This document shows positions 27,114 through 35,729 of a stretch of DNA of 64,000 nt, piece by piece. A program made the translations under genes and the position numbers. Below the pieces are notes generated by a model. It was not told where the DNA came from. It saw nothing but the letters and a program-made list of their open reading frames with translations, and ran no database searches. Each line of letters opens with the position of its first letter. The stretch's first letter is position 1. The DNA comes from Amycolatopsis rifamycinica (GTDB lineage: Bacteria; Actinomycetota; Actinomycetes; Mycobacteriales; Pseudonocardiaceae), in contig NZ_JMQI01000021.1 in NCBI RefSeq assembly GCF_000695625.1, positions 186,001 to 250,000 on the forward strand. The letters run 5' to 3'.

Positions 27114-28340
27114 ATGGCGGTGCGACGCCACGCGATCGTCGGCCTGGGCTCCCGGGCCCAGCTGTTCGCCCGGGCCCTGGTCACGTCGCCGCGAGCCGAG
27201 CTCGTGGCCTTCTGCGACCACAACGAGACCCGCATGCGGGTCCACAACGACTGGCTCGGCACCGGAATCCCCGGCTACCGGCCGGCGGACTTCACCGCCA
27301 TGCTGGCGAAGGAACGCATCGACGTCGTCGTGGTGTGCACCCCCGACCACACGCACGCGGACTACGTCGTCGCCGCGCTCGAGGCCGGCTGCGACGTCGT
27401 CACGGAAAAGCCGATGACCACCGACGTCGAGGGAGCCCGGCGGATCCTGGCGGCCCGGCGCGAGACCGGCCGCTCGGTGCGGGTCACCTTCAACTACCGG
27501 TACAACCCGGTGCACCGCCGGGTGCGCGAGCTGCTGGCCGGCGGCGCGATCGGGCAGGTCGGCTCGGTCGAGTTCAGCTGGCTGCTCGACACCGCGCACG
27601 GCGCCGACTACTTCCGCCGCTGGCACCGGGACAAGGCGAACTCCGGCGGGCTGCTCGTGCACAAGTCCGGCCATCACTTCGACCTGGTCAACTGGTGGCT
27701 CGGCCGCGGCCCCGAGACGGTGTTCGCGCTGGGCCGGCTGTTCTTCTACGGCGACGAGAACGGCCGCGGCAAGGCCGGCGACCGGTTCGCGCTGGACCTC
27801 GAAGCCTCACCCCGGCTGCGCGCGCTCTACCACGACGCCGAGCGGGAAGACGGCTATGTCCGGAACCAGGACGTGTTCGCGCCCGGCGTCACGATCGAAG
27901 ACGACCTGTCGGTGCTCGTGCGCCACCACGGCGGTGCGGTGCTGAACTACCACCTGCACGCGTATTCGCCGCGGGAGGGCTACCGCGTCGCGTTCTCCGG
28001 CAGCGAAGGGCGGCTGGAGCTGGACGTCCGGGAGAACGAGTACGCCGCCGGCGCCGAGCCGGTGCCGAAGCGGGCGCGGGCCCGGCTCACCGTGCAGCGG
28101 CACTGGGAACCGCCGGAAGCCGTGTTCGACGGAATCCTCGGCGACGGCCACGGCGGCGGCGACGAGCGGATGCTCGCCGAGCTGCTCGGCGACGCCGAAC
28201 CGGACGCGCTCGGCTGCGCGGCCGACCACGACGCCGGCCTGCAGGCCCTGCTCACCGGGCTGGCCGCGAACCGGTCCCTGGAAACCGGCCGGCCCGTGTC
28301 CGTCGAAGAGCTGCTGGGGGAGATCGGGGAACCGGCGTGA
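27114..28340 (+). CDS. Gfo/Idh/MocA-family oxidoreductase, copy 3 (distinct subgroup)
   Basis: A 408-residue protein with Rossmann motif AIVGLGSRAQLFARAL, CTPDHTHADYVVAALEAGC and an intact EKP motif (VVTEKPMTTD). It carries NYRYNPVHRRVRELL and HKSGHHFDLVNWWL, typical of the larger dehydrogenases of this family, and is not closely related to copies 1 and 2. ATG 27114 follows GAGAG; a GTG at 27111 is an alternative. Its stop overlaps the start of the PmoA-like gene (GTGA), so they are probably co-translated. Confidence 0.87.
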   Translation: MAVRRHAIVGLGSRAQLFARALVTSPRAELVAFCDHNETRMRVHNDWLGTGIPGYRPADFTAMLAKERIDVVVVCTPDHTHADYVVAALEAGCDVVTEKPMTTDVEGARRILAARRETGRSVRVTFNYRYNPVHRRVRELLAGGAIGQVGSVEFSWLLDTAHGADYFRRWHRDKANSGGLLVHKSGHHFDLVNWWLGRGPETVFALGRLFFYGDENGRGKAGDRFALDLEASPRLRALYHDAEREDGYVRNQDVFAPGVTIEDDLSVLVRHHGGAVLNYHLHAYSPREGYRVAFSGSEGRLELDVRENEYAAGAEPVPKRARARLTVQRHWEPPEAVFDGILGDGHGGGDERMLAELLGDAEPDALGCAADHDAGLQALLTGLAANRSLETGRPVSVEELLGEIGEPA

Positions 28341-29278
28341 GCCGGGCGGCGGTGGGGGACGGCACGCCGGAGGTGACCGAGGAGCCCGACGGCCGGGTGT
28401 GCGTGCGCCTCGGCGACGTCGTGCTGGCCGAGTACGTCGTCGCGCCGCCGACGCCGGCCGGGGATTCGCCGAAGCCGTACCTGCACCCGCTGCGGACCAC
28501 CGCGGGGGAGATCGTGACCGCGGTCCGGCCGCACGACCACACCTGGCACAACGGCCTGCAGTTCACCATGGCCCACCTCTCGGGGGAGAACTTCTGGGGC
28601 GGGCGCACCTACGTGCGCGGGCGCGGTTACACCCCGCTCGACAACAACGGCACCGTCGGCCACGTCCGCTGGGAGGGCATCGACGACACCGGCGGGCACT
28701 GCGAACTGCGGCACGAGCTGGCCTGGCGCACCGCGGCCGGCCGGCGCTGGCTCACCGAACACCGCACGCTGCACTTCGGCGACGTCTCGCGCGAGAGCGG
28801 GCACTGGACGCTCACCTGGTCCAGCCGGCTGCGCAACACCAGCGGCCACGAACTGCGCTGGGGGAGCCCGGTCACCGAGGGGCGGGACACCGCCGGCTAC
28901 GGCGGCCTGTTCTGGCGCGGGCCGCGGTCCTTCGTCGGCGGCACGGTCCGGACGTCGGACGGGAAGTCCGCCGCCGACGCGATGGGGCACCGGGCGCCCT
29001 GGCTCGCCTTCACCGGGCAGCACGACGAAAGCCTGCGGACCTCGACGCTGCTGTTCGCCGACAGTCCGGACAACGCGGCCCACCCGACGGCCTGGTACGT
29101 CCGCGCCGAGCCGTTCCCCGTGGTCAGCTTCGCCGCGACCTACCACCGGCCGTGGCTGCTCGAACCGGGCGAGGAGCTGACCCTGACCCACCACGTCGTC
29201 GTCATCGACGGCGCCCCGGACGCCGCCGGGCTCGCCCGGCACGCGGCGCGGGTGCTCGGAAGATCGGACACCGACTAG
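28337..29278 (+). CDS. PmoA-like (DUF6807) protein
   Basis: A 313-residue protein of the family labelled 'methane oxygenase PmoA' in databases, a label that does not describe its role. Conserved blocks are YLHPLRTTAGEIVTAVRPHD, HTWHNGLQFTMAHLSGENFWGG and LLFADSPDNAAHPTAWYVR. The fold is expected to be beta-rich, related to sugar-binding or mutarotase-like proteins. It has no signal peptide. The GTG start overlaps the stop of the oxidoreductase gene, and these two families are often neighbours in carbohydrate loci. It ends the intracellular part of the operon; the pectate lyase starts 10 nt later. Confidence 0.8.
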   Translation: MSRAAVGDGTPEVTEEPDGRVCVRLGDVVLAEYVVAPPTPAGDSPKPYLHPLRTTAGEIVTAVRPHDHTWHNGLQFTMAHLSGENFWGGRTYVRGRGYTPLDNNGTVGHVRWEGIDDTGGHCELRHELAWRTAAGRRWLTEHRTLHFGDVSRESGHWTLTWSSRLRNTSGHELRWGSPVTEGRDTAGYGGLFWRGPRSFVGGTVRTSDGKSAADAMGHRAPWLAFTGQHDESLRTSTLLFADSPDNAAHPTAWYVRAEPFPVVSFAATYHRPWLLEPGEELTLTHHVVVIDGAPDAAGLARHAARVLGRSDTD

Positions 29279-29288
29279 AGGAGCCGGT

Positions 29289-30575
29289 ATGCGCTGGAAG
29301 GCTTTCGCGGGGTGCTTCGCCCTGCTCGGACTGACGCTCACCGCGGCACCCGCCCAAGCCCACGGCCGGGACCCCGGCCGGGTCGTCCTCGGCGCCCACG
29401 ACGGCTGGGCCGCCGCGACCACCGGGACCACCGGCGGCGCGGCCGCCGCGCCCGGCGACGTCCGCACGGTGACCAAGCGTTCCGAACTGGCGGCCGCACT
29501 GGCCGCCGACCCGGGCGCACCGAAGATCATCTACGTCCGCGGCACCGTCGAGGGCAACGTGGACGCCGCCGACCGGCCGGTGGGCTGCGAGTACTTCGCC
29601 GATCCCGCGTACAGCCTTCCGGCCTACCTGACGGCCTACGACCCGGCGACGTGGGGGAGAGTGCCGCCGGCGGGGCCGCTCGAGGAAGCCCGCGAGCGGT
29701 CGCAGGCCAACCAGGCCGAGCAGGTCGTGCTCGACGTCGGCCCGAACACCACGATCGTCGGACTCGGCCGCGACGCCACGCTGCACGGGCTCACCCTGCG
29801 CGTCACCGGGGACAACGTGATCCTGCGGAACCTGCACTTCTCCGACGCCCACGACTGCTTCCCGCAGTGGGATCCCCTCGACACCGCCGACGGCAACTGG
29901 AACTCCGAGTACGACAACCTCGACCTGGTCGGCGCGACGCACGTCTGGGTGGACCACAACGAGTTCAGCGACGGCGGGAACGACCGGCAGCCGTCGTACT
30001 TCGGCCGCGAGTACGAGGTCCACGACGGGCTGCTCGACATCGTGAACGGCTCGGACCTGGTCACGGTGTCCTACAACCGGCTGCACGACCACGACAAGAC
30101 CATGCTGATCGGCAACACCGACAAGCCCACCTACGACGTCGGGAAGCTGCGGGTCACCCTGCACCACAACCTGTTCTCCGAGATCGGGCAGCGCGCGCCC
30201 CGGGTGCGGTACGGCCAGGTGCACGTCTACGACAACCTCTACGTGGTCGAGGACCCGGCCGCCTACACCTATTCGCTGGGCGTGGGCGTGGAGTCCCGCA
30301 TCTACGCGGAGAACAACTTCTTCCGCGTTCCGGCCGCGCTCCCGCTCGGCCGGTTGGTGCACTACTGGAAGGGCACCGTGCTGCACGCGACCGGGACGCT
30401 GGTGGCGCAGGGCCACCGATGGCCGCGTGCGGTCGACCTGCTGGCCGAGTACAACGCGGCCAACGACCCGGACCTCGGGGCGGACGTCGGCTGGACGCCG
30501 GCCCTCGTCGAACGCCTCGACCCCACCTGGCAGGTGCCGGCGCGGGTACTGGCCGGTGCCGGCCCGGGCCGCTGA
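29289..30575 (+). CDS. Pectate lyase, polysaccharide lyase family 1
   Basis: A 428-residue secreted lyase that cleaves de-esterified homogalacturonan by beta-elimination with calcium. Signal peptide residues 1-24 (cut after AQA). The parallel beta-helix has the family motif WVDHNEFSD (Asp222, His223) and the catalytic R-x-P-x-x-R motif RAPRVR (Arg302). It begins 10 nt after the PmoA-like gene, so it is at least partly transcribed with the importer operon, tying enzyme and uptake together. Confidence 0.93.
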   Translation: MRWKAFAGCFALLGLTLTAAPAQAHGRDPGRVVLGAHDGWAAATTGTTGGAAAAPGDVRTVTKRSELAAALAADPGAPKIIYVRGTVEGNVDAADRPVGCEYFADPAYSLPAYLTAYDPATWGRVPPAGPLEEARERSQANQAEQVVLDVGPNTTIVGLGRDATLHGLTLRVTGDNVILRNLHFSDAHDCFPQWDPLDTADGNWNSEYDNLDLVGATHVWVDHNEFSDGGNDRQPSYFGREYEVHDGLLDIVNGSDLVTVSYNRLHDHDKTMLIGNTDKPTYDVGKLRVTLHHNLFSEIGQRAPRVRYGQVHVYDNLYVVEDPAAYTYSLGVGVESRIYAENNFFRVPAALPLGRLVHYWKGTVLHATGTLVAQGHRWPRAVDLLAEYNAANDPDLGADVGWTPALVERLDPTWQVPARVLAGAGPGR

Positions 30576-30659
30576 ACCTTCGACAGTTTCGCCGTTTTCA
30601 GAAAACCGCCGCGGTCGGCGACCATCCGGGCGACATGCGTGGCGCTGCGGCGAACGACA

Positions 30660-30710
30660 TTGACACGCTACGACCCGCAACCCGAAACTCGGGACGAGAA
30701 AGCGCTTTCA
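30660..30710 (+). promoter_or_regulatory. PL3 gene promoter with near-perfect LacI-type operator
   Basis: TTGACA (30660-30665), 18-bp spacer, GAAACT (30684-30689). The operator AGAAAGCGCTTTCA (30697-30710) contains the perfect 12-bp palindrome GAAAGCGCTTTC and overlaps the predicted transcription start. It is the best match (13/14) to the locus consensus. Confidence 0.7.
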
Positions 30711-30769
30711 CAACCCGGTCGGACGTTTTCCGTCAACGCCGATTGAAGCTCAAGACCAGGGAGTGACGA

Positions 30770-31555
30770 ATGATTCCCCCAGCACTGTCCCGGATCGTCC
30801 GGGTGGCGGCGGTCGCCGCGCTCGTCGGTTCGGCGGCCATCGGCACCGGCGCCACCGCGTCGGCCGCCTCCTGGCCGAACCCGAGCACCAGCGTGCCGGT
30901 GGGCGCGACGATCAAGGTCACCAGCGGCACCTACGACGGCGGGCTCAAGCGGTTCTACGGCACCGGCGACCTCGGCAGCGGCGGCCAGGACGAGGGCCAG
31001 AGCCCGCTCTTCCAGCTGGCCAACGGCACCACCCTGAAGAACGTCGTCCTGGGCAGCCCGGCCGCCGACGGCGTGCACTGCCTCGGCACCTGCACGCTGC
31101 TCAACGTCTGGTGGGAGGACGTCGGCGAGGACGCGGCGACCTTCAAGGGCACCTCCGCCTCCCAGACGATGACCATCGACGGCGGCGGTGCGCGCAAGGC
31201 CTCGGACAAGGTCTTCCAGCACAACGGCCCGGGCACGATGTACATCCGCAACTTCCAGGTCAACGACTTCGGCAAGCTGTACCGCTCCTGCGGCAACTGC
31301 AAGACGCAGTACAAGCGCAACGTCGTCGTGGACAACGTCACCGCCACCGTGCCCGGCAAGGCGCTGGTCGGCATCAACACCAACTACGGCGACACCGCGA
31401 AGCTGACCCGGATCACCATCGTCGGCGATTCGAGCCGCAAGCTCGAGCCCTGCACGAAGTACAAGGGCGTCACCAGCGGCGAGCCGACGAAGATCGGCAG
31501 CGGCCCCGACTCGACGAACTGCCTCTACACCTCGGCCAACATCACCTACCAGTAA
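30770..31555 (+). CDS. Pectate lyase, polysaccharide lyase family 3
   Basis: A 261-residue secreted lyase (signal peptide to about residue 30, ASA-A). PL3 features are visible: ASWPNPSTSVPVG, GTTLKNVVLGSPAADGVHCLG, CTLLNVWWEDVGEDAATFKG and the cysteine pair SCGNCKTQYKRNV. It attacks polygalacturonate through beta-elimination and complements the PL1 enzyme. It has its own promoter and operator and starts a second exported-enzyme transcription unit that probably includes the pectin methylesterase 66 bp downstream. Confidence 0.92.
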   Translation: MIPPALSRIVRVAAVAALVGSAAIGTGATASAASWPNPSTSVPVGATIKVTSGTYDGGLKRFYGTGDLGSGGQDEGQSPLFQLANGTTLKNVVLGSPAADGVHCLGTCTLLNVWWEDVGEDAATFKGTSASQTMTIDGGGARKASDKVFQHNGPGTMYIRNFQVNDFGKLYRSCGNCKTQYKRNVVVDNVTATVPGKALVGINTNYGDTAKLTRITIVGDSSRKLEPCTKYKGVTSGEPTKIGSGPDSTNCLYTSANITYQ

Positions 31556-31621
31556 CCGACCCGCGCCGGGGGTACCGGCCGCCGTCCGGTGCCCCCGGCG
31601 CGTTCCACCCGTGGAGGCGTC

Positions 31622-32644
31622 ATGCTGAAGACCCTGCTCGTCGCGTCGGTGCTCGCCGGGGCGGCGCTGGCCGCCCCGCCGGCCGGCGCGGCGGCGGCGA
31701 ACGTCGTCGTGGCCAAGGACGGATCCGGCAACTACACGAGCGTGCAAGCCGGGATCAACGCGGTCTCGGCGGGCGGCACGATCTCGGTCAAACCCGGGAC
31801 CTACCGCGAGGTGATCTCCGTGCCGTCGGGCAAGACCGGGATCACCCTGCGCGGCACCACCGGGAAGGCCGCCGACGTCGTCGTCGACTACGACAACGCC
31901 AGCGGGACCAAGAAGCCCGACGGCTCCACGTACGGCACGTCCGGCAGCGCGACGGCGACGATCGCCGCGAACGGCTTCACCGCCACCGCGCTGACCTTCC
32001 GCAACTCCTTCGACCGCAACGCCCACCCGGAGATCAAGGACACCCAGGCCGTCGCGGTCAAGACCAGCGGCGACAAGATGGTCTTTGACAACGTCACCTT
32101 CCTCGGCCACCAGGACACCCTGTACGCCGACACCGCGGCCGTCGGCACGGTCGGGCGCCAGTACTACCGCAACTGCGCCATCAGCGGCGACGTCGACTTC
32201 ATCTTCGGCCGCGCCACGGCGGTGTTCGACCGGGCGGCGATCACCCTGCTCGACCGCGGCTCGAGCAGCAACAACGGCTACCTGACCGCGGCCAGCACCC
32301 GGCGGTCGAACCCGTACGGCTTCCTGATCACCGGCAGCAAGGTGCTCAGCTCGGCCGCCACCGCGAGCTTCCACCTGGGCCGTCCGTGGCACCCGAGCGG
32401 GGACGTGGACGCCATCGCCCAGGTCCTGATCCGCGAGACGTCCCTGCCCGCGGCGATCAAGCCGGCGCCGTGGACCGACATGTCGGGCTTCTCGTGGAAG
32501 GACGCGCGGTTCTCCGAGTACCGCAACACCGGCCCGGGCGCGGGAACCGGGACCGACCGGCCGCAGCTGCCCGCCGCGCAGGCCGGGAACTACACCGCGC
32601 AGAAGTACCTCGCGGGCGGCGACGGGTGGAACCCCGTGCACTGA
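31622..32644 (+). CDS. Pectin methylesterase (carbohydrate esterase family 8)
   Basis: A 340-residue secreted enzyme that removes methyl esters from homogalacturonan, making it accessible to the lyases. Signal peptide to about residue 26. Catalytic motifs: GHQDTLYA (acid/base Asp165), GDVDFIFG (nucleophile Asp192) and LGRPWH (Arg254), with QAVAV at 143-147. The start ATG 31622 has GGAGG upstream; the frame is open a little further upstream without a start of similar quality. Confidence 0.94.
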   Translation: MLKTLLVASVLAGAALAAPPAGAAAANVVVAKDGSGNYTSVQAGINAVSAGGTISVKPGTYREVISVPSGKTGITLRGTTGKAADVVVDYDNASGTKKPDGSTYGTSGSATATIAANGFTATALTFRNSFDRNAHPEIKDTQAVAVKTSGDKMVFDNVTFLGHQDTLYADTAAVGTVGRQYYRNCAISGDVDFIFGRATAVFDRAAITLLDRGSSSNNGYLTAASTRRSNPYGFLITGSKVLSSAATASFHLGRPWHPSGDVDAIAQVLIRETSLPAAIKPAPWTDMSGFSWKDARFSEYRNTGPGAGTGTDRPQLPAAQAGNYTAQKYLAGGDGWNPVH

Positions 32645-32683
32645 CCGGCGCCGGGCCGGGCGGGGGAACCCTCCGTCCGGCCC

Positions 32684-32743
32684 TTGACGCACCGGCCCGT
32701 GACCGCCGACCATTCTCACCGTCAGACGTTGTTAGCGTTAACA
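32684..32743 (+). promoter_or_regulatory. Promoter and operator of the arabinanase gene
   Basis: TTGACG (32684-32689), 18-bp spacer, GACCAT (32708-32713, a weak -10). TGTTAGCGTTAACA (32730-32743) is a palindrome with 5-bp arms. It matches only 9 of 14 positions of the pectin consensus, so it may be read by another LacI-type protein. Confidence 0.5.
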
Positions 32744-32777
32744 GCGTCGAGGATCAGCGCCGAACCGAGGACACCCC

Positions 32778-33764
32778 ATGAGCCTGCGCCGTCTCCCGGC
32801 CCTCATCGCCGTCGCCGCCGCGCTGCTGAGCGCGCCCGCCGCGCAAGCCGCGACCTACCCCGACCCCGGCTACGTGACCGGGGACATCGAGGCGGTGCAC
32901 GACCCGGCGATGATCCGCGCGGCCGACGGCAGCTACCTGCTCTACTCCACCGACCAGTACCTGCAGATCCGCCGCTCGACCGACCGGATCCACTTCACGA
33001 AGATCGGCTCGGTCTGGCCGAACGGCGCCCCGTGGACCGCACCCTTCACCGACCCGGCCAAGCCGGAGTACCTGTGGGCGCCGGACATCTCGTTCCACAA
33101 CGGCAAGTACTACCTGTACTACGCCGCTTCGTCGCTCGGCTCCCGCAACTCGGCGATCTTCCTCGCCACCAGCACGACCGGCCTGCCGGGCAGCTGGACC
33201 AACCAGGGCATCGTCATCCAGACCAGCACGAGCAACGACTACAACGCGATCGACCCGAACCTGTTCGTCGACTCGTCGGGCCGCTGGTGGCTGAGCTTCG
33301 GCTCGTGGTGGACCGGGATCAAGATGATCCGGCTCGACCCCGCGACCGGCAAGCGCAGCACCTCCGACACGGCCCTGCGCGGCATCGCCCAGCGCACGGG
33401 CAGCACCTCGGCCGAGGAAGCGCCCTTCATCGTCCAGCACGGCGGCTACTACTACCTCTTCGTCTCCTGGGACCTGTGCTGCCAGGGCACGAAGAGCACC
33501 TACCGGGTGATGGTCGGGCGTTCGACGTCGATCACCGGCCCCTACACCGATTCGGGCGGCGTCCGGATGACCGCAGGCGGCGGCACCCAGATCCTGGCGA
33601 GCCACGGCGCGGTCCACGGCCCCGGCCACGTCGCCGTCGTCCACGACTCCGACGCCGACGTGCTCGTCTACCACTACTACTACTCGGACGCGACGCCGCT
33701 GACGGGCAAGCTCGGCATCAACCTCATCGGCTACGACAGCGCCGGCTGGCCCTACGTGTACTGA
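32778..33764 (+). CDS. Secreted endo-alpha-1,5-L-arabinanase (GH43)
   Basis: A 328-residue five-bladed propeller enzyme that cuts the arabinan side chains of pectin. Signal peptide to about residue 25. The three GH43 acidic residues are present: Asp42 in AVHDPAMI (general base), Asp in AIDPNLFVD (pKa modulator) and Glu in SAEEAPFIV (general acid). YLWAPDISFHNGKYYLYYAAS is a signature of the arabinanase subfamily. Its promoter carries a separate LacI-type palindrome. The next esterase gene starts 26 nt after its stop. Confidence 0.92.
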   Translation: MSLRRLPALIAVAAALLSAPAAQAATYPDPGYVTGDIEAVHDPAMIRAADGSYLLYSTDQYLQIRRSTDRIHFTKIGSVWPNGAPWTAPFTDPAKPEYLWAPDISFHNGKYYLYYAASSLGSRNSAIFLATSTTGLPGSWTNQGIVIQTSTSNDYNAIDPNLFVDSSGRWWLSFGSWWTGIKMIRLDPATGKRSTSDTALRGIAQRTGSTSAEEAPFIVQHGGYYYLFVSWDLCCQGTKSTYRVMVGRSTSITGPYTDSGGVRMTAGGGTQILASHGAVHGPGHVAVVHDSDADVLVYHYYYSDATPLTGKLGINLIGYDSAGWPYVY

Positions 33765-33790
33765 TCCCCCGCCGGAACGGAGTTCTCGCC

Positions 33791-35713
33791 ATGCCCCGCT
33801 TACGTGCGCTCTTCGCGACGATCGGTGCCGCGCTCGCGGTGTCCGTCACCGCGCCGGCCACCGCCGCCGCGGCCACGGACGTGCCGGTCACCGACCCCGG
33901 CCTCGGCTACGTCGGCCGGTGGACCACCGAATCCGCCGGTGCCGTGCCGCACTGGGCCGGCGCCTACGTGAGCACCGGCTTCACCGGCACCACGGTGAAG
34001 GTCAAAGCCCGTAATGCGGTGAACTTCTACGCGAGCATCGACAACGGCCCGGACGTCTTCTACGCGGCGGTGAAAGGCGTCGTCTCGCTGACGCCGACGG
34101 CGTTGCCCGCCGGGACGCATTCGCTGCGGTTGTCCTACCGCTCGGGCGACACCATCTTCCAGGGGCTCGTCCTGGACTCCGGGGCGAAGACGGTCACGAC
34201 GGCGCTCCCGTCGAAACTCGTCGAATTCGTCGGCGATTCCATCACCTACGGCGCGCTGACGAACAAGCTCGCGCTGTCGGCGTACGGCTGGCAGGTGGGG
34301 GAGAAGCTCGGCGTCCGGCACACGCAGATCGCCCGCTCGGGATACTGCCTGGTCGCCGCGTCCGGGTGCGTCGGACAGGCCACGCAGTTCTTCAGGACCG
34401 ACAGCACCGGCGACGCGGCCTGGGACTTCGCGCGCTACCAGGCCAGTGCCGTCGTGATCAACCTCGGCACGAACGACGCGGGCCACGGCGTGAGCGGGCC
34501 CGCCTTCCAAGCGGCGTACACGAAACTGCTGCGCGATGTCCGGGCCAAGTACCCGAACGCGACGCTGTTCGCGTTCGAGACGCTGAAGAAGCGCTACGTC
34601 ACCGAGACGAAGAACGCGGTCGCCGCGCTGGGCGACGCGAAAGTCCGGTTCATCACCACCGAGGGGTGGCTGACGACCGGCGCCGACTACGCGGACGGGG
34701 ACGGCCACCCCAACGACGCCGGGCACGCCAAGATCGCGGCCCGGCTGGCCCCGATCCTCGCCCCCACCCTGGGCGCGGCGACCCTGGGCGCCGCCGCGGG
34801 CACCGGCCTGCCGACCGACACCAACATCAAGTACTTCGGGCGCTGGGACACCGGCTCGCCGAGCGCGTACGTCTCCGAATGGGCCGGCGCGTACGTGGTC
34901 ACCGGCTTCACCGGCACCACGGTGAAGCTCAAGCAGCGCGGCACCGTGGACCTGTTCGCGAGCATCGACGGCGGCGCGTTCACGGCGTACAAGAACGTGA
35001 GCGGCACGGTGAACCTGACTCCCCGGCCCCTCAGTCCCGGCAATCACGTGCTGCGCGTGTCCTATCGCCCGGTCGCGGGTTCCTACCACGGTGACGCGGT
35101 CTTCGGCGGCGTCACCCTGGACGCCGGCGCGACGACGTTCGCAGCGGCGGTCCCGGCCAAGCTCATCGAGTTCGTCGGGGACTCGATCACGGTCGGCCAG
35201 CTGTCGTCGGCCCAGGCGCTGACCGCCTACGGCTGGCTCGTCGGCGAGCGGCTCGGCCAGGCGCACACGCAGATCGCGGTCGGCGGCGCCTGCCTGTACC
35301 CCTCGGCCGACGGCTGCCTCGGCATGCGGGACCGGTTCCTCAAGACCGGTCTCGACGCGGCCACCCCGGACTGGGACTTCGCCCGCTACCAGGCGAGCAC
35401 CGTCGTCGTGAACCTTGGGACCAACGACGTCGGGCACCACGTCACGGGCGCCCAGTTCCAAGCCGCGTACGTGACGCTGCTGCAGCGCATCCGGGCCAAG
35501 TACCCGAACGCCACGATCCTCGCCATGGAAACCTTCCGGAAGCGCTTCGTCACCGAGACGCAGAACGCGGTCGCGGCGCTGGGCGACGCCCGGATCCGGT
35601 TCGTGAACACCGAAGGGTGGATCACCGAGGCGACCGACACCGTGGACAACGTGCACCCCAACGACGCCGGGCACCGCAAGATCGCCGACCGGCTCGCCCC
35701 GCTCATCGGCTGA
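33791..35713 (+). CDS. Tandem double-domain SGNH (CE2-like) esterase
   Basis: A 640-residue secreted protein (signal peptide to about residue 28) made of two similar modules of about 310 residues. Each has an N-terminal beta-sandwich (YVGRWTTES...AGAYVSTGFTGTTVKVK; second copy YFGRWDTGS...AGAYVVTGFTGTTVKLK) and an SGNH hydrolase domain. Catalytic serines are Ser150 and Ser465 (EFVGDSIT in both), block III is LGTND in both, and the terminal His is in DGHPNDAGH (His306) and DNVHPNDAGH (His622). This module order is that of CE2-type acetylesterases. Acetylated pectin or arabinan is the likely substrate from context. Confidence 0.85.
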   Translation: MPRLRALFATIGAALAVSVTAPATAAAATDVPVTDPGLGYVGRWTTESAGAVPHWAGAYVSTGFTGTTVKVKARNAVNFYASIDNGPDVFYAAVKGVVSLTPTALPAGTHSLRLSYRSGDTIFQGLVLDSGAKTVTTALPSKLVEFVGDSITYGALTNKLALSAYGWQVGEKLGVRHTQIARSGYCLVAASGCVGQATQFFRTDSTGDAAWDFARYQASAVVINLGTNDAGHGVSGPAFQAAYTKLLRDVRAKYPNATLFAFETLKKRYVTETKNAVAALGDAKVRFITTEGWLTTGADYADGDGHPNDAGHAKIAARLAPILAPTLGAATLGAAAGTGLPTDTNIKYFGRWDTGSPSAYVSEWAGAYVVTGFTGTTVKLKQRGTVDLFASIDGGAFTAYKNVSGTVNLTPRPLSPGNHVLRVSYRPVAGSYHGDAVFGGVTLDAGATTFAAAVPAKLIEFVGDSITVGQLSSAQALTAYGWLVGERLGQAHTQIAVGGACLYPSADGCLGMRDRFLKTGLDAATPDWDFARYQASTVVVNLGTNDVGHHVTGAQFQAAYVTLLQRIRAKYPNATILAMETFRKRFVTETQNAVAALGDARIRFVNTEGWITEATDTVDNVHPNDAGHRKIADRLAPLIG

Positions 35714-35729
35714 CCCGGGAGGTCGCGCC

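Noticed and set aside
28337..29278. Methane monooxygenase subunit, as the PmoA label suggests
   Set aside because: There are no membrane helices or copper ligands; this is a soluble protein of a separate family that occurs in sugar loci.
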